Shown piece after piece: positions 1 through 6,809 of a stretch of DNA of 64,000 bases. The position numbers were made by a program, and so were the translations under genes. Under the pieces are notes generated by a model. That model was not told the DNA's origin and ran no database searches. It saw only the letters and a program-made list of their open reading frames with translations. How positions within the stretch are numbered: the first letter of the stretch is position 1; each line of letters starts with the position of its first letter. Origin of the DNA: JADJPO01 sp963828555 (GTDB lineage: Bacteria > Actinomycetota > Actinomycetes > Actinomycetales > Kineosporiaceae); assembly GCA_963828555.1 (NCBI GenBank), contig CAWHEL010000002.1, forward strand, positions 186,001 through 250,000, given 5' to 3'.

Positions 1-280
1 CGCCGAGCCCGCGCAGCAGCGCGACGTCCTCGGCATAGCGGTGCACGTGGTCGCAGGCCACCGTGGCGTCGGAACCGTCACGAATCCGCCCACTCTCGTG
101 ACAGAAGGTGTCCCAGATCGACTGCCCGCGCTGATCGGCGGCACCCTCGATCTGAAAGGCCGACGTCGCCGCACCCCAGACGAACCCGGCCGACAGCCCG
201 GCCAGCCCCGACAGCCCAGACAGCCCCGCCTGGTTCCTCGGATCCGCCGGGACGCCCTCGTCCTTGCTCTGGCTGCTCAC
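1..280 (-). CDS. Glycoside hydrolase family 1 (beta-glucosidase), 5' part only
   Basis: The gene enters from the left edge; only its first 93 codons are visible. After a short Gly-Leu-Ser/Ala repeat (about residues 19-30), residues 33-60 read FVWGAATSAFQIEGA, then SIWDTF, the N-terminal signature of GH1 beta-glucosidases and related beta-glycosidases. These retaining enzymes hydrolyse beta-linked disaccharides or aryl glucosides, usually in the cytosol. GTG at 280 is chosen because it has a TAGCGT box (complement of 287-292) six bases upstream and no Shine-Dalgarno sequence, which fits a leaderless transcript. It is divergent from moaA, 52 bp away. The catalytic glutamates lie outside the window, so substrate cannot be inferred. 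Confidence 0.85.
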   Translation of the reverse strand, partial: MSSQSKDEGVPADPRNQAGLSGLSGLAGLSAGFVWGAATSAFQIEGAADQRGQSIWDTFCHESGRIRDGSDATVACDHVHRYAEDVALLRGLG

Positions 281-332
281 CACGCCACGCTACAAGCGCT
301 TGCGATGCCGCCGTGCGCAGTTACCCTGACCC

Positions 333-1382
333 ATGACCACCCGACCGATCGATCCGCGTCTGATCGATTCCTTCGGCCGGGTCGCCACCGATCTCCGGGT
401 GAGCCTCACCGACCGCTGCAATCTGCGCTGCTCCTACTGCATGCCCCCCGAGGGTCTGGACTGGATGCCCGACCCGCTGCTGCTCAGCGACGAGGAACTG
501 ATCCGGCTGATCACCATCGCGGTGGAACGGCTCGGGGTCGAGGAGGTGCGGTTCACCGGTGGGGAACCCTTGCTGCGAAAGGGCCTGGAGGGCATCCTCG
601 CCGCCACCACAGCGCTGCGGACGGCATCCGGCGGGGTACCGCAGACCGCGCTGACCACCAACGGGCTGGGCCTGGACAAGCGCGCGACGTCCCTGGTCGC
701 GGCCGGGCTGCATCGGATCAACGTCAGCCTGGACACCCTCGACCGGGCCCGCTTCGCCCGGATCACCCATCGAGACCGGATGCCCGACGTGCTGGCCGGG
801 CTGCACGCCGCCGCCGAGGCCGGCCTCACCCCGGTGAAGATCAACACCGTGCTGCTGCGCGGGGTGAACGACGACGAGGCTGCCGGCCTGCTGCGCTGGG
901 CGATCGCGCACGGCTACGAGCTGCGCTTCATCGAACAGATGCCGCTCGACGCCCAGGGCTCCTGGGACCGGGACGAGATGGTGACAGCAGCCGAGATCCT
1001 CACCCAATTGCAGCAGGAGTTCACACTCGTCCCCACCGGCGCTGCGGCGCGGGGCGCTGAACCGGCGGAGACCTGGATGGTCGAGGGTGCGGCTGGGCTC
1101 ACCCCCACCGGCGGGCAGGCCAGGGTCGGCATCGTCGGCTCGGTCACCCGCCCGTTCTGCGGCGACTGCGACCGCACCCGGCTCACCGCCGACGGGCAGG
1201 TCCGCACCTGCCTGTTCTCGCGTACGGAGACCGACCTGCGGGCGCTGGTGCGTCAGGGTGCGGACGACGAACAGATCGCCGTGGTCTGGCGCACCGCCAT
1301 GTGGGGCAAGTTCGCCGGGCACGGCATCGACGACCCGTCGTTCCTGCAGCCCGACCGGCCGATGAGCGCGATCGGTGGCTGA
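333..1382 (+). CDS. moaA: GTP 3',8-cyclase MoaA (molybdenum cofactor biosynthesis)
   Basis: Radical-SAM enzyme that converts GTP to 3',8-cyclo-7,8-dihydro-GTP, the first step of molybdopterin synthesis; cytosolic. At 349 residues it has family length. The N-terminal cluster motif CNLRCSYCM supplies the three Cys for the SAM [4Fe-4S] cluster and is followed by the GGEPLLRKG loop. The C-terminal cluster Cys are in FCGDCDRTRLT and TCLF, and the protein ends in the Gly-Gly dipeptide typical of MoaA. The ATG at 333 follows TACCCT (322-327) by five bases, suggesting a leaderless mRNA. The downstream moaD start overlaps its stop, so the two are co-translated. Confidence 0.95.
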   Translation: MTTRPIDPRLIDSFGRVATDLRVSLTDRCNLRCSYCMPPEGLDWMPDPLLLSDEELIRLITIAVERLGVEEVRFTGGEPLLRKGLEGILAATTALRTASGGVPQTALTTNGLGLDKRATSLVAAGLHRINVSLDTLDRARFARITHRDRMPDVLAGLHAAAEAGLTPVKINTVLLRGVNDDEAAGLLRWAIAHGYELRFIEQMPLDAQGSWDRDEMVTAAEILTQLQQEFTLVPTGAAARGAEPAETWMVEGAAGLTPTGGQARVGIVGSVTRPFCGDCDRTRLTADGQVRTCLFSRTETDLRALVRQGADDEQIAVVWRTAMWGKFAGHGIDDPSFLQPDRPMSAIGG

Positions 1383-1650
1383 GCCGACGATGAAGGTGAC
1401 GGTGCGCTACTTCGCCGGAGCCCGGGCAGCGTCCGGCATCGAGGAGGAGACGGTCGAGCTGGACGACGCCCGCGGTGCCGCTCCCACGATCTCCGCGCTG
1501 GCCGCAGTGCTGACCCGCCGGCACGGCCCCGAACTGACCAGGGTGCTGGCTGCCTGCTCGTTCCTGCTCGACGAGGTTGCCGGCTCGCGTGAGCGTGCCT
1601 TGCGCGACGGCGCCCAGGTCGACGTGCTCCCCCCGTTTGCGGGTGGCTGA
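1375..1650 (+). CDS. moaD: MoaD/ThiS-family sulfur carrier (molybdopterin synthase small subunit)
   Basis: Small beta-grasp protein ending in Phe-Ala-Gly-Gly; the terminal Gly is the residue that carries the thiocarboxylate donated to precursor Z by molybdopterin synthase. The visible core starts MKVTVRYFAGARAASG, typical of MoaD. Two starts are possible: GTG 1375, overlapping the moaA stop by 8 bp (91 aa), or ATG 1390 (86 aa). The latter matches the family N-terminus better; the overlapping GTG would give tight translational coupling. Its partner MoaE is encoded 19 kb away at 20807-21334, on the far side of the ESX locus. Confidence 0.88.
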   Translation: MAEPTMKVTVRYFAGARAASGIEEETVELDDARGAAPTISALAAVLTRRHGPELTRVLAACSFLLDEVAGSRERALRDGAQVDVLPPFAGG

Positions 1651-1683
1651 CCCGGTTCACCCCGTTCTGGCAGACTCCCAGCC

Positions 1684-2514
1684 ATGCGCAGACCCTTCAC
1701 GCAGGTCGACGTCTTCTCCGCCGAGCCCTTCGCGGGCAACCCGGTGGCGGTGGTGCTCGATGCAGACGGCCTGAGCACCGAGCAGATGCACGCGTTCGCC
1801 CGCTGGACCAACTTGTCCGAGACGACGTTCGTGCTGCCACCGAAGGCCGCCGGCGCGGACTACCAGGTGCGGATCTTCACCCCGGTCACCGAGCTGCCGT
1901 TCGCCGGCCACCCGACTCTGGGTACCTGCCACGCCTGGCTGGCGGCCGGCTCGGGCAGCCCGACGGACGGAAGAGTGATCCAGGAGTGCGGCGTCGGTCT
2001 GGTCGAGATCCGCAGCACCGCGGACGGTCTCGCCTTCGCGGCACCCGCGTTGCTCCGCGAGGGTCCGGTCGCCGCCCCCGACCTGACCGCGGTGGCCAAG
2101 GAACTCGGCATCCGCAAGGGCGACATCCTCCAGGCCCAGTGGGTGGACAACGGCCCCGGCTGGGTCGCGGTGATGCTGGCCGACGCGGATGCCGTGCTGG
2201 CGCTCACCCCGCGCACGGTGACCCACGACATCGGCGTCGTCGGCTTCCACCCTCCGGGCCATCCGGAGCTGTACGAGGTACGCGCGTTCTTCCCCAAGGA
2301 CGGTCTGGCCGTGGAGGATCCGGTCACCGGAAGCCTGAACGCCTCACTCGCCCAGTGGTTGATCGGCTCGGGAAGGGTGCAGGCGCCCTACGTCGCGGCG
2401 CAGGGCACGGCGCTCGGCCGGCGCGGCCGGGTGCGCATCGACACCGACGACGAGGGCAGGGTCTGGGTCGGCGGGGACACCGTGACCTGTATCAGCGGAT
2501 CCGTCGAGCTGTAG
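1684..2514 (+). CDS. PhzF-family isomerase-like protein
   Basis: 276-residue protein of the PhzF/diaminopimelate-epimerase fold. The N-terminus FTQVDVFSAEPFAGNPVAVV, the segment RIFTPVTELPFAGHPTLGT and the C-terminal EDPVTGSLNA are the conserved blocks of the PhzF family; PhzF itself isomerises trans-2,3-dihydro-3-hydroxyanthranilate. The Glu of NLSETTF matches the catalytic Glu of PhzF. No other phenazine genes are present, so the real substrate is unknown; most bacterial members are uncharacterised. It follows moaD by 33 bp on the same strand. A CAGACT box sits seven bases before the ATG, suggesting its own leaderless transcript. Confidence 0.85.
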   Translation: MRRPFTQVDVFSAEPFAGNPVAVVLDADGLSTEQMHAFARWTNLSETTFVLPPKAAGADYQVRIFTPVTELPFAGHPTLGTCHAWLAAGSGSPTDGRVIQECGVGLVEIRSTADGLAFAAPALLREGPVAAPDLTAVAKELGIRKGDILQAQWVDNGPGWVAVMLADADAVLALTPRTVTHDIGVVGFHPPGHPELYEVRAFFPKDGLAVEDPVTGSLNASLAQWLIGSGRVQAPYVAAQGTALGRRGRVRIDTDDEGRVWVGGDTVTCISGSVEL

Positions 2515-2614
2515 GCACCTCGGCCGGTGCCGCGGTGGTATTTCTGCCGTGCCACGCCCACGTCGTCCTGGGCGACAGTGGACGTCGGACCATCACTGGA
2601 TCGTGAGGGGTGAC

Positions 2615-3022
2615 ATGAACGTGTCGGGTGACATCGACCGCCAGCTCGATGCGATGCTGGAGCAGGCCCGCACTCAGGCCGCCCGCATCGGCGAGGTGCA
2701 GCGCCAGGTGGTGGCATCGACCAGCGTCGGTCAGGCCGCCAACGGGATGATCACGGCCAAGGTGCGCGGCAACGGCAAGGTCTCCGAGGTCAACATCGAT
2801 CCGGACGCCGTGCGCTACTACGACGCGAAGACCCTCGGCGCCGCCGTGGTCGAGGCGATCAACGATGCGATTCTGCGCTCGGTCATGCACGCGCGCGAGC
2901 AGTACACCGACGTCATGCCCGACACCGGCATCTTCGACACCGTGCTCTCGGACTGGAAGGCGACCGACGAGCCGGTCTCGGAGGAGAGGGACAAGCAGCG
3001 CGACGACTTCATGAGCTGGTAG
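2615..3022 (+). CDS. YbaB/EbfC-like protein at the ESX locus edge
   Basis: 135-residue protein. Residues 5-40 form an amphipathic helix rich in Gln and Ala; a beta segment GMITAKVRGNGKVSEVNIDP follows, the pattern of YbaB/EbfC nucleoid proteins and of the YbaB-like proteins often found beside ESX loci (EspL-like). The C-terminus is acidic and charged and ends FMSW. ATG 2615 is preceded by GTGAGGGGTGAC, an adequate ribosome site, and marks where the YbaB-like sequence begins. It converges on the ESX substrate cluster with a strong hairpin between. A role as an ESX chaperone or accessory protein is inference from position; DNA binding is the alternative. Confidence 0.7.
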   Translation: MNVSGDIDRQLDAMLEQARTQAARIGEVQRQVVASTSVGQAANGMITAKVRGNGKVSEVNIDPDAVRYYDAKTLGAAVVEAINDAILRSVMHAREQYTDVMPDTGIFDTVLSDWKATDEPVSEERDKQRDDFMSW

Positions 3023-3037
3023 AACACCACAGCGCAC

Positions 3038-3073
3038 GAGAAGGGCTGGTGGCCAGGGCCACCAGCCCTTCTC
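3038..3073. terminator. Bidirectional terminator hairpin
   Basis: A perfect 16-bp inverted repeat (3038-3053 with 3058-3073) with a 4-nt loop lies in the 70-bp gap between the convergent YbaB-like gene and the ESX substrate cluster. The left arm reads GAGAAGGGCTGGTGGC. The flanking T-tract is weak (CTCGTTG), as is usual in GC-rich actinobacteria. It can serve both strands. Confidence 0.8.
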
Positions 3074-3092
3074 GTTGCCTGGTGCCTGGACG

Positions 3093-3506
3093 TCAGCGGC
3101 TGCCCTTCTGCATGTCCCAGTCCAGCGCGAGCGGAGTCGTCGGGATCGATTGCGGCTGCGGCTGGTCGAGGCGACGCTGCACCGCGCCGAACGACCCGGC
3201 CGCAGCGGCGCTCTCGGTCCGGTACGCCGCGGCGGCGTCCTCGAGCGCCTCGCTCATACCGAGCAACTCCATCTCGAAGGCCTCCACCTCGGTGCTCAGG
3301 GCGCCGACCCGCTTGCGGTAGGCCATGTAGGCGGTACTCGATTCGGCGGCCAGCCCGAACGCCTGCGCCGGAAGCTGATTCAGGGACTCCACCACCGCGG
3401 TGCGGACCGCCAGCGCACTCTTGGACGTCTCCGCGAGCTCGGCCGAGAGCGAGATCAGGCTCTGGTGGTGGACGTTCAACGTCCTGCCGGACGCCGGCTC
3501 CGTCAT
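3093..3506 (-). CDS. ESX-associated helical protein, EspC-like
   Basis: 137-residue, almost entirely helical protein, the last gene of the minus-strand substrate cluster. It has two long Ala/Glu-rich helices (about residues 10-45 and 55-105) separated by a turn, then a Pro/Gln-rich tail. This resembles EspC-type and other WXG100-superfamily helical-hairpin proteins secreted or chaperoned by ESX systems. No WxG motif and no YxxxD/E export signal are seen. Its ATG overlaps the stop of the upstream gene by four bases, so the two are coupled and possibly form a heterodimer. Family assignment rests on shape and context. Confidence 0.5.
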   Translation of the reverse strand: MTEPASGRTLNVHHQSLISLSAELAETSKSALAVRTAVVESLNQLPAQAFGLAAESSTAYMAYRKRVGALSTEVEAFEMELLGMSEALEDAAAAYRTESAAAAGSFGAVQRRLDQPQPQSIPTTPLALDWDMQKGSR

Positions 3507-4675
3507 CGCGAGTCACCGATGACGCCCGGCGCCACGGCTGCCGACTCGCCCCAGACGTCCTCGGTCTCCACCAGCCACGCCGGCACCCGGCGGTTACCAC
3601 CCTGGTCACCGGCAGCAGCGCCGCCACCCATCGGCATCATCGGCATCATGCCGCCCATGGATGAGGCCCCGGCCGAGCTCATGCCCGCCATCGGGGCCGA
3701 CATCGCGGACGACGCGCTGGTCATCGCGGCCACGTCGCCGAAGGCGACGCTGCGCACCGCTCCGGCGCCGAGACCGCCCAGGCCACCGCCGATTCCGCCC
3801 AGGCCCCCGGCACCACCGGGGATCCCGCCGCCACCGCCGCCGAGCCCGGCGAGGTCAGGGGTCTTGACGGCGTCGTCCAGCGCCGACAGGCCGGCCAGCT
3901 CCACGCCCGGGGCAGCACCGGCGGGATCGGAGGTGACCCCCAGGCTGCCCAGTCCGGCCAGGTCGGGTGCCACCCCGGCGCCCGCACCGCCCGAGACCCC
4001 GCCGACGCCGGCGAGGGTGCCGTCGGGGAGCAGGGTCCCGGCAGGAACCGGGTCGGCCGGGCTCTGCCCGTTCCCCGGCGCCGGGACACCGTTGACCAGC
4101 GACACGGAGGGGGTGCCGTACGGGGTGCCGACCGGCGTGTTGGGGGCCGGGGCACCCGTGTTGATCCGGTAGACGGTGGGCGTGTTCTGGGTTCCGATCC
4201 CGGGCAGCGCCGTCGACCGGAAGGGAACCGCACCGGCCACCGAGGACGACCCGGAGAGCAGGGCACGGCCGAGCAGGCTGCCCGCGGTCGGCAGTGCTGC
4301 GGCGAGGACTGCTCCACCCGCCACCAGGGCGCCCACGCCCCCGACGCTGCTGCCGAAGCCACCGTTGACGACCGGGACGACACCGCCGCTGAGCGCACCG
4401 CCGGACGTCATGCCACCACCGGTGGAGGGCTCACTCGCGGCCCCCGTCGCGAGCAGGGACAACGCGCCCACCGTGACCGCCGACTGGTTCCTCGCGGCGG
4501 CCTCCGCCGAGGCCTGCACGTTGAGCGCCGCGAGCTGGCGCGTGGTGGCCGACGGCTGGCCGGTCAGGGTCACGCTGGACCGGTCGACCACGTGGCCGAC
4601 GGCGCTGTAGGAGTCGGCGTAGCCGGCCTTGAGCTGCTGGACGATCAGCACTGCCGCTTCCTGCGACGTTGCCAT
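3503..4675 (-). CDS. Gly/Ala-rich ESX-associated protein (probable secreted substrate)
   Basis: 390 residues. Residues 1-75 are helical (AAVLIVQQLKAGYADSYSAV, then a Gln/Ala-rich helix). The rest is low-complexity Gly, Ala, Pro and Ser sequence with Met-Gly repeats near residues 320-350 and a short charged end (VPAWLVETEDVWGES). A helical ESX-type head with a long disordered tail resembles EspB/PPE-like substrates, but neither a PPE motif nor a signal peptide is present. A good ribosome site (GAAGGGAAG) precedes ATG 4675. It overlaps the EspC-like gene by four bases. No known function can be assigned. Confidence 0.55.
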   Translation of the reverse strand: MATSQEAAVLIVQQLKAGYADSYSAVGHVVDRSSVTLTGQPSATTRQLAALNVQASAEAAARNQSAVTVGALSLLATGAASEPSTGGGMTSGGALSGGVVPVVNGGFGSSVGGVGALVAGGAVLAAALPTAGSLLGRALLSGSSSVAGAVPFRSTALPGIGTQNTPTVYRINTGAPAPNTPVGTPYGTPSVSLVNGVPAPGNGQSPADPVPAGTLLPDGTLAGVGGVSGGAGAGVAPDLAGLGSLGVTSDPAGAAPGVELAGLSALDDAVKTPDLAGLGGGGGGIPGGAGGLGGIGGGLGGLGAGAVRSVAFGDVAAMTSASSAMSAPMAGMSSAGASSMGGMMPMMPMGGGAAAGDQGGNRRVPAWLVETEDVWGESAAVAPGVIGDSR

Positions 4676-4724
4676 CCTGGACTTCCCTTCTACGACAACG
4701 ACTCTGCTACCACACCGGCCGAAC

Positions 4725-5264
4725 TCAGCCGCCCGGGCCCCGGTTCACCACCACGTCGATCGTGGCCCCCTGGCCCACCCCGCTCACTGTGGCCGAGCCC
4801 CAGCTGCCGCTGACCTCCACCTCGCCGTCCGCCACGGGCGCACCCAGGCCGATCATGGCCTTCTGCGCGCGCTCCAGCAGATCGGCGTCGGCGTAGGCGA
4901 CGTCACGCAGGTCAAGCGCGGTGTTCGCGACCTCCCGGGCCGACACCGTGAGGTCGAGGATCATGGTCAGGTACTGGTCGAAGGCAGTGCCGCTCCACCG
5001 CTCCGACAGGAGCTTGGCGCGGTCGGTGAGCTCGGCGGACCGCTCGTTGAGCGAGCTGCCCAGGCGCTGCCAGCCGTCCCCCACCGTGCGCAGGTTCTGC
5101 GGGCGGCCACGCATGACGGCGCGGATCAGCTCGGCGTGCGAGACGCCGCGGTAGTCGACTCCGCTCTCCGGAAGGCGGTAGTGCGCCGGCTCGTCGCTGT
5201 GGTCACCGTGTCGGCGGCCGTAGGCCCCGTTGCGCCCGCCCTGGTTGTTCCCGTTGCCGGACAT
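4725..5264 (-). CDS. WXG100/PPE-like ESX substrate with YxxxD motif
   Basis: 179 residues. A polar Gly/Asn/His-rich leader (1-30) is followed by a helical hairpin: helix 1 about 42-88, turn with the WxG motif WSG at 90-92, helix 2 about 93-135. The general ESX export motif YxxxD is present as YADAD (124-128), placed about 30 residues after WxG as in known substrates. A beta-rich Gly/Val tail follows (EVEVSGSWGS, then ATIDVVVNR). The ribosome site GGAGGGAAAGG is strong. Likely an exported protein or export partner; the tail is unusual for WXG100 proteins and may be its functional part. Confidence 0.65.
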   Translation of the reverse strand: MSGNGNNQGGRNGAYGRRHGDHSDEPAHYRLPESGVDYRGVSHAELIRAVMRGRPQNLRTVGDGWQRLGSSLNERSAELTDRAKLLSERWSGTAFDQYLTMILDLTVSAREVANTALDLRDVAYADADLLERAQKAMIGLGAPVADGEVEVSGSWGSATVSGVGQGATIDVVVNRGPGG

Positions 5265-5282
5265 GCCTTTCCCTCCGGATGA

Positions 5283-5627
5283 TCAGATGCTGATGGTGGA
5301 GGCGATGTCGCCCATGGACGCCGCGGTGGCCTGGTCGCGATCGGCGTACTTGGCGGCGACCCACAGGGTGATGTCGTCGGCGAAGGCGATCACGTCGCGC
5401 ACCTCTTCGAGCAGGTCCTGGACGTCGTTCACCGCCAACTGGTGGCGCGCCGTCATCTGCCGCGCCTCGGGGAAGTCGCCGAGCGAGGCCACGTCGTCGA
5501 TCGCGTGCCGCAGGGCGTCGACGTCGCCGATGTCGCGGATCATCAGTTCGAGATGGGACTGCAGGTCACCGGCGAAGGAGAGCAGGGAGGCGAGGTTGAC
5601 CTCGATCCGACCGGACGGACTGCTCAT
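5283..5627 (-). CDS. Small helical ESX substrate with YxxxD export motif
   Basis: 114 residues, all helical. Helices run about 9-34 and 55-95; the turn between them contains Leu-Gly-Asp and no WxG. YxxxD occurs at the end of the last helix as YADRD (94-98), the position of the ESX export signal in the partner that carries it. ATG 5627 has an excellent ribosome site (AAGGAGAGAGAAC). It lies 18 bp upstream of the next gene and may pair with that WxG-bearing product: one supplies WxG and both supply YxxxD. Not assignable to a named family. Confidence 0.6.
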   Translation of the reverse strand: MSSPSGRIEVNLASLLSFAGDLQSHLELMIRDIGDVDALRHAIDDVASLGDFPEARQMTARHQLAVNDVQDLLEEVRDVIAFADDITLWVAAKYADRDQATAASMGDIASTISI

Positions 5628-5685
5628 GTTCTCTCTCCTTCGTGGTCGTGCGCGTCGATGGTGCAGGTGCTGTGCCGACTCGGCC

Positions 5686-5733
5686 GTGGCCGCCGTCCGG
5701 ACCCTGGGCCATGCGGGTCCGGACGGCGGCCAC
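5686..5733 (-). terminator. Long intergenic hairpin inside the substrate cluster
   Basis: A perfect 19-bp inverted repeat (5686-5704 with 5715-5733) and a 10-nt loop lie between the 110-aa gene and the 114-aa gene, which are transcribed in the same direction. No T-tract follows on the minus strand. It could be a partial terminator or an mRNA 3'-end stabiliser that raises the level of the two upstream small genes over the downstream ones. Confidence 0.55.
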
Positions 5734-5784
5734 GCCATATCGGACGGGGCGCTGGGGTGCGCCTCCCGATATCCGCTTCGCGGA

Positions 5785-6117
5785 TCAGCCGAAGCGGCCA
5801 CCACCGCGGGAACCGCCCATTGCCGCAGCGATGTTGTCGTCGAGCTTGAAGCCGTCGCTGGTGGTCTGCGCCAGGGTCATCGCCTGCTGCTTCACCACGT
5901 TGCTCAGGTGGTCGATGATGTTGTTCAGGACCGTGGTCTCCTTGTCCCAGGCCTGGCCGGCGGCAGCGTCCTTCCAGGTGCTGCGCAGCCCCGCGGTCTC
6001 GTCCTGCAGCTTGGCCACCTCGCCCTTGAGCCGGGCCTCGATGTCCTCGGCCACGCCGACGAGGTTCATCACCTTGCTCTTGTCGAGGGTGTAGGTGCCC
6101 TCGTCGAGTCCTGCCAT
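5785..6117 (-). CDS. WXG100-like protein (degenerate WxG)
   Basis: 110 residues, the classic WXG100 length. Helix 1 (about 10-45) and helix 2 (about 53-88) flank a turn that reads TWKDAAAG, so Trp is kept and WxG becomes WKD. A Gly/Arg tail (GGSRGGGRFG) ends the protein; no YxxxD/E is seen. The ribosome site is AGAGAGG. It is 47 bp downstream of another small helical gene and probably forms a secreted heterodimer with it, as EsxA/EsxB do. This is inferred from size and arrangement, not from close similarity. Confidence 0.6.
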   Translation of the reverse strand: MAGLDEGTYTLDKSKVMNLVGVAEDIEARLKGEVAKLQDETAGLRSTWKDAAAGQAWDKETTVLNNIIDHLSNVVKQQAMTLAQTTSDGFKLDDNIAAAMGGSRGGGRFG

Positions 6118-6164
6118 CGTCTCGTTACCTCTCTGGTTCTTGGTCGGGTTCTGCCGGATGCCGC

Positions 6165-6488
6165 TCAGGCCAGGTCGAGCTGACGGGACACGTCACCGAT
6201 GTTCGCCTGCGTGGTCACGTCGAACGTGCTGATCGACGAGTGCGACTCGTCCATCAGCCCGTGCATCTTGTTCAGCTGAGCGGTGAGGTCCTGCTGGAAC
6301 TGGACCAGCGCCATGTCGAGCTTCTGCAGAGCGATCCCGCCCTGGCCGTTGATCCCGTCGCCCAGGGTCATGTGGCAGACCGAGCTCAGGTCCTGGATGT
6401 GCCGGTCGCAGGCGGTACCCGTCGTGTTGAACGCGGTCGTGGCCTGCTGGAATGCCGCATGGGTGAAATCCACCCTCGAGCCAGCCAT
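6165..6488 (-). CDS. WXG100-size helical protein without Trp
   Basis: 107 residues and first gene of the minus-strand substrate operon. The order is helix, central turn GDGINGQGG, helix, as in WXG100 proteins, but the WxG Trp is absent and there is no Trp in the protein. Two Cys (in ACDRH and SVCHM) sit in helix 1. The start is ATG 6488 with AAAGGG upstream; an in-frame upstream ATG at 6599 would add a non-helical Arg-rich segment and falls on the promoter, so it was rejected. Likely EsxB/EsxA-like partner of the 5785-6117 product. Confidence 0.55.
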   Translation of the reverse strand: MAGSRVDFTHAAFQQATTAFNTTGTACDRHIQDLSSVCHMTLGDGINGQGGIALQKLDMALVQFQQDLTAQLNKMHGLMDESHSSISTFDVTTQANIGDVSRQLDLA

Positions 6489-6597
6489 GTGTTTTCCCTT
6501 TCGCTTGTGACCCTCGCAGCCGCGATCCCCCAGGCGCGCCGGTGGCACGCTTTCGGAGCGGCGACCGGCGAGGGTTGGACCGATCGCTCCGTGCCCC

Positions 6598-6626
6598 ACG
6601 CTAGAAAGGGGCGCGAACAGGCGTCA
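6598..6626 (-). promoter_or_regulatory. Predicted promoter of the ESX substrate operon
   Basis: On the minus strand, TGACGC (6626-6621) and TAGCGT (6603-6598) are separated by 17 bp, a good -35/-10 pair. It would give a leader of about 105 nt ahead of ATG 6488. This separates the substrate operon from eccC, which ends at 6810. Confidence 0.45.
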
Positions 6627-6689
6627 GGTCAGAACTGCCAGAACCTGTCACGGCACTCTTACCGCCTCACCCTCGGCACCCCAGACCAA

Positions 6690-6753
6690 GATCACCATCT
6701 GTCATGGCTGATCGCCCCAGCTACTGGGTCGAAACCCATGACAACCAGCGATC
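6690..6753. repeat. Dispersed inverted repeat, family B, copy 1 (imperfect)
   Basis: Arms 6690-6707 (GATCACCATCTGTCATGG) and 6735-6753 pair imperfectly around a 27-nt centre. The arms share GATCACC and TCATGG with the perfect copy at 38740-38808. It lies 57 bp downstream of the eccC stop and may terminate eccC. The rest of the 6489-6809 gap holds only the promoter at 6598-6626. Confidence 0.55.
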
Positions 6754-6809
6754 ACGGCGAGGGGACGGCGAGGTGGACGACGAGGTGGACGCGGCGGTCC
6801 GGCGCCGGG

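Noticed and set aside
178..232. Degenerate 9-bp repeats at the start of the GH1 gene, considered as a CRISPR-like or regulatory repeat
   Set aside because: They encode a Gly-Leu-Ser/Ala repeat in frame and have no spacers.
3075..4172. Plus-strand open frame opposite the Gly/Ala-rich ESX protein
   Set aside because: Mirrors the low-complexity coding strand (Pro/Arg-rich) and overlaps two supported genes.
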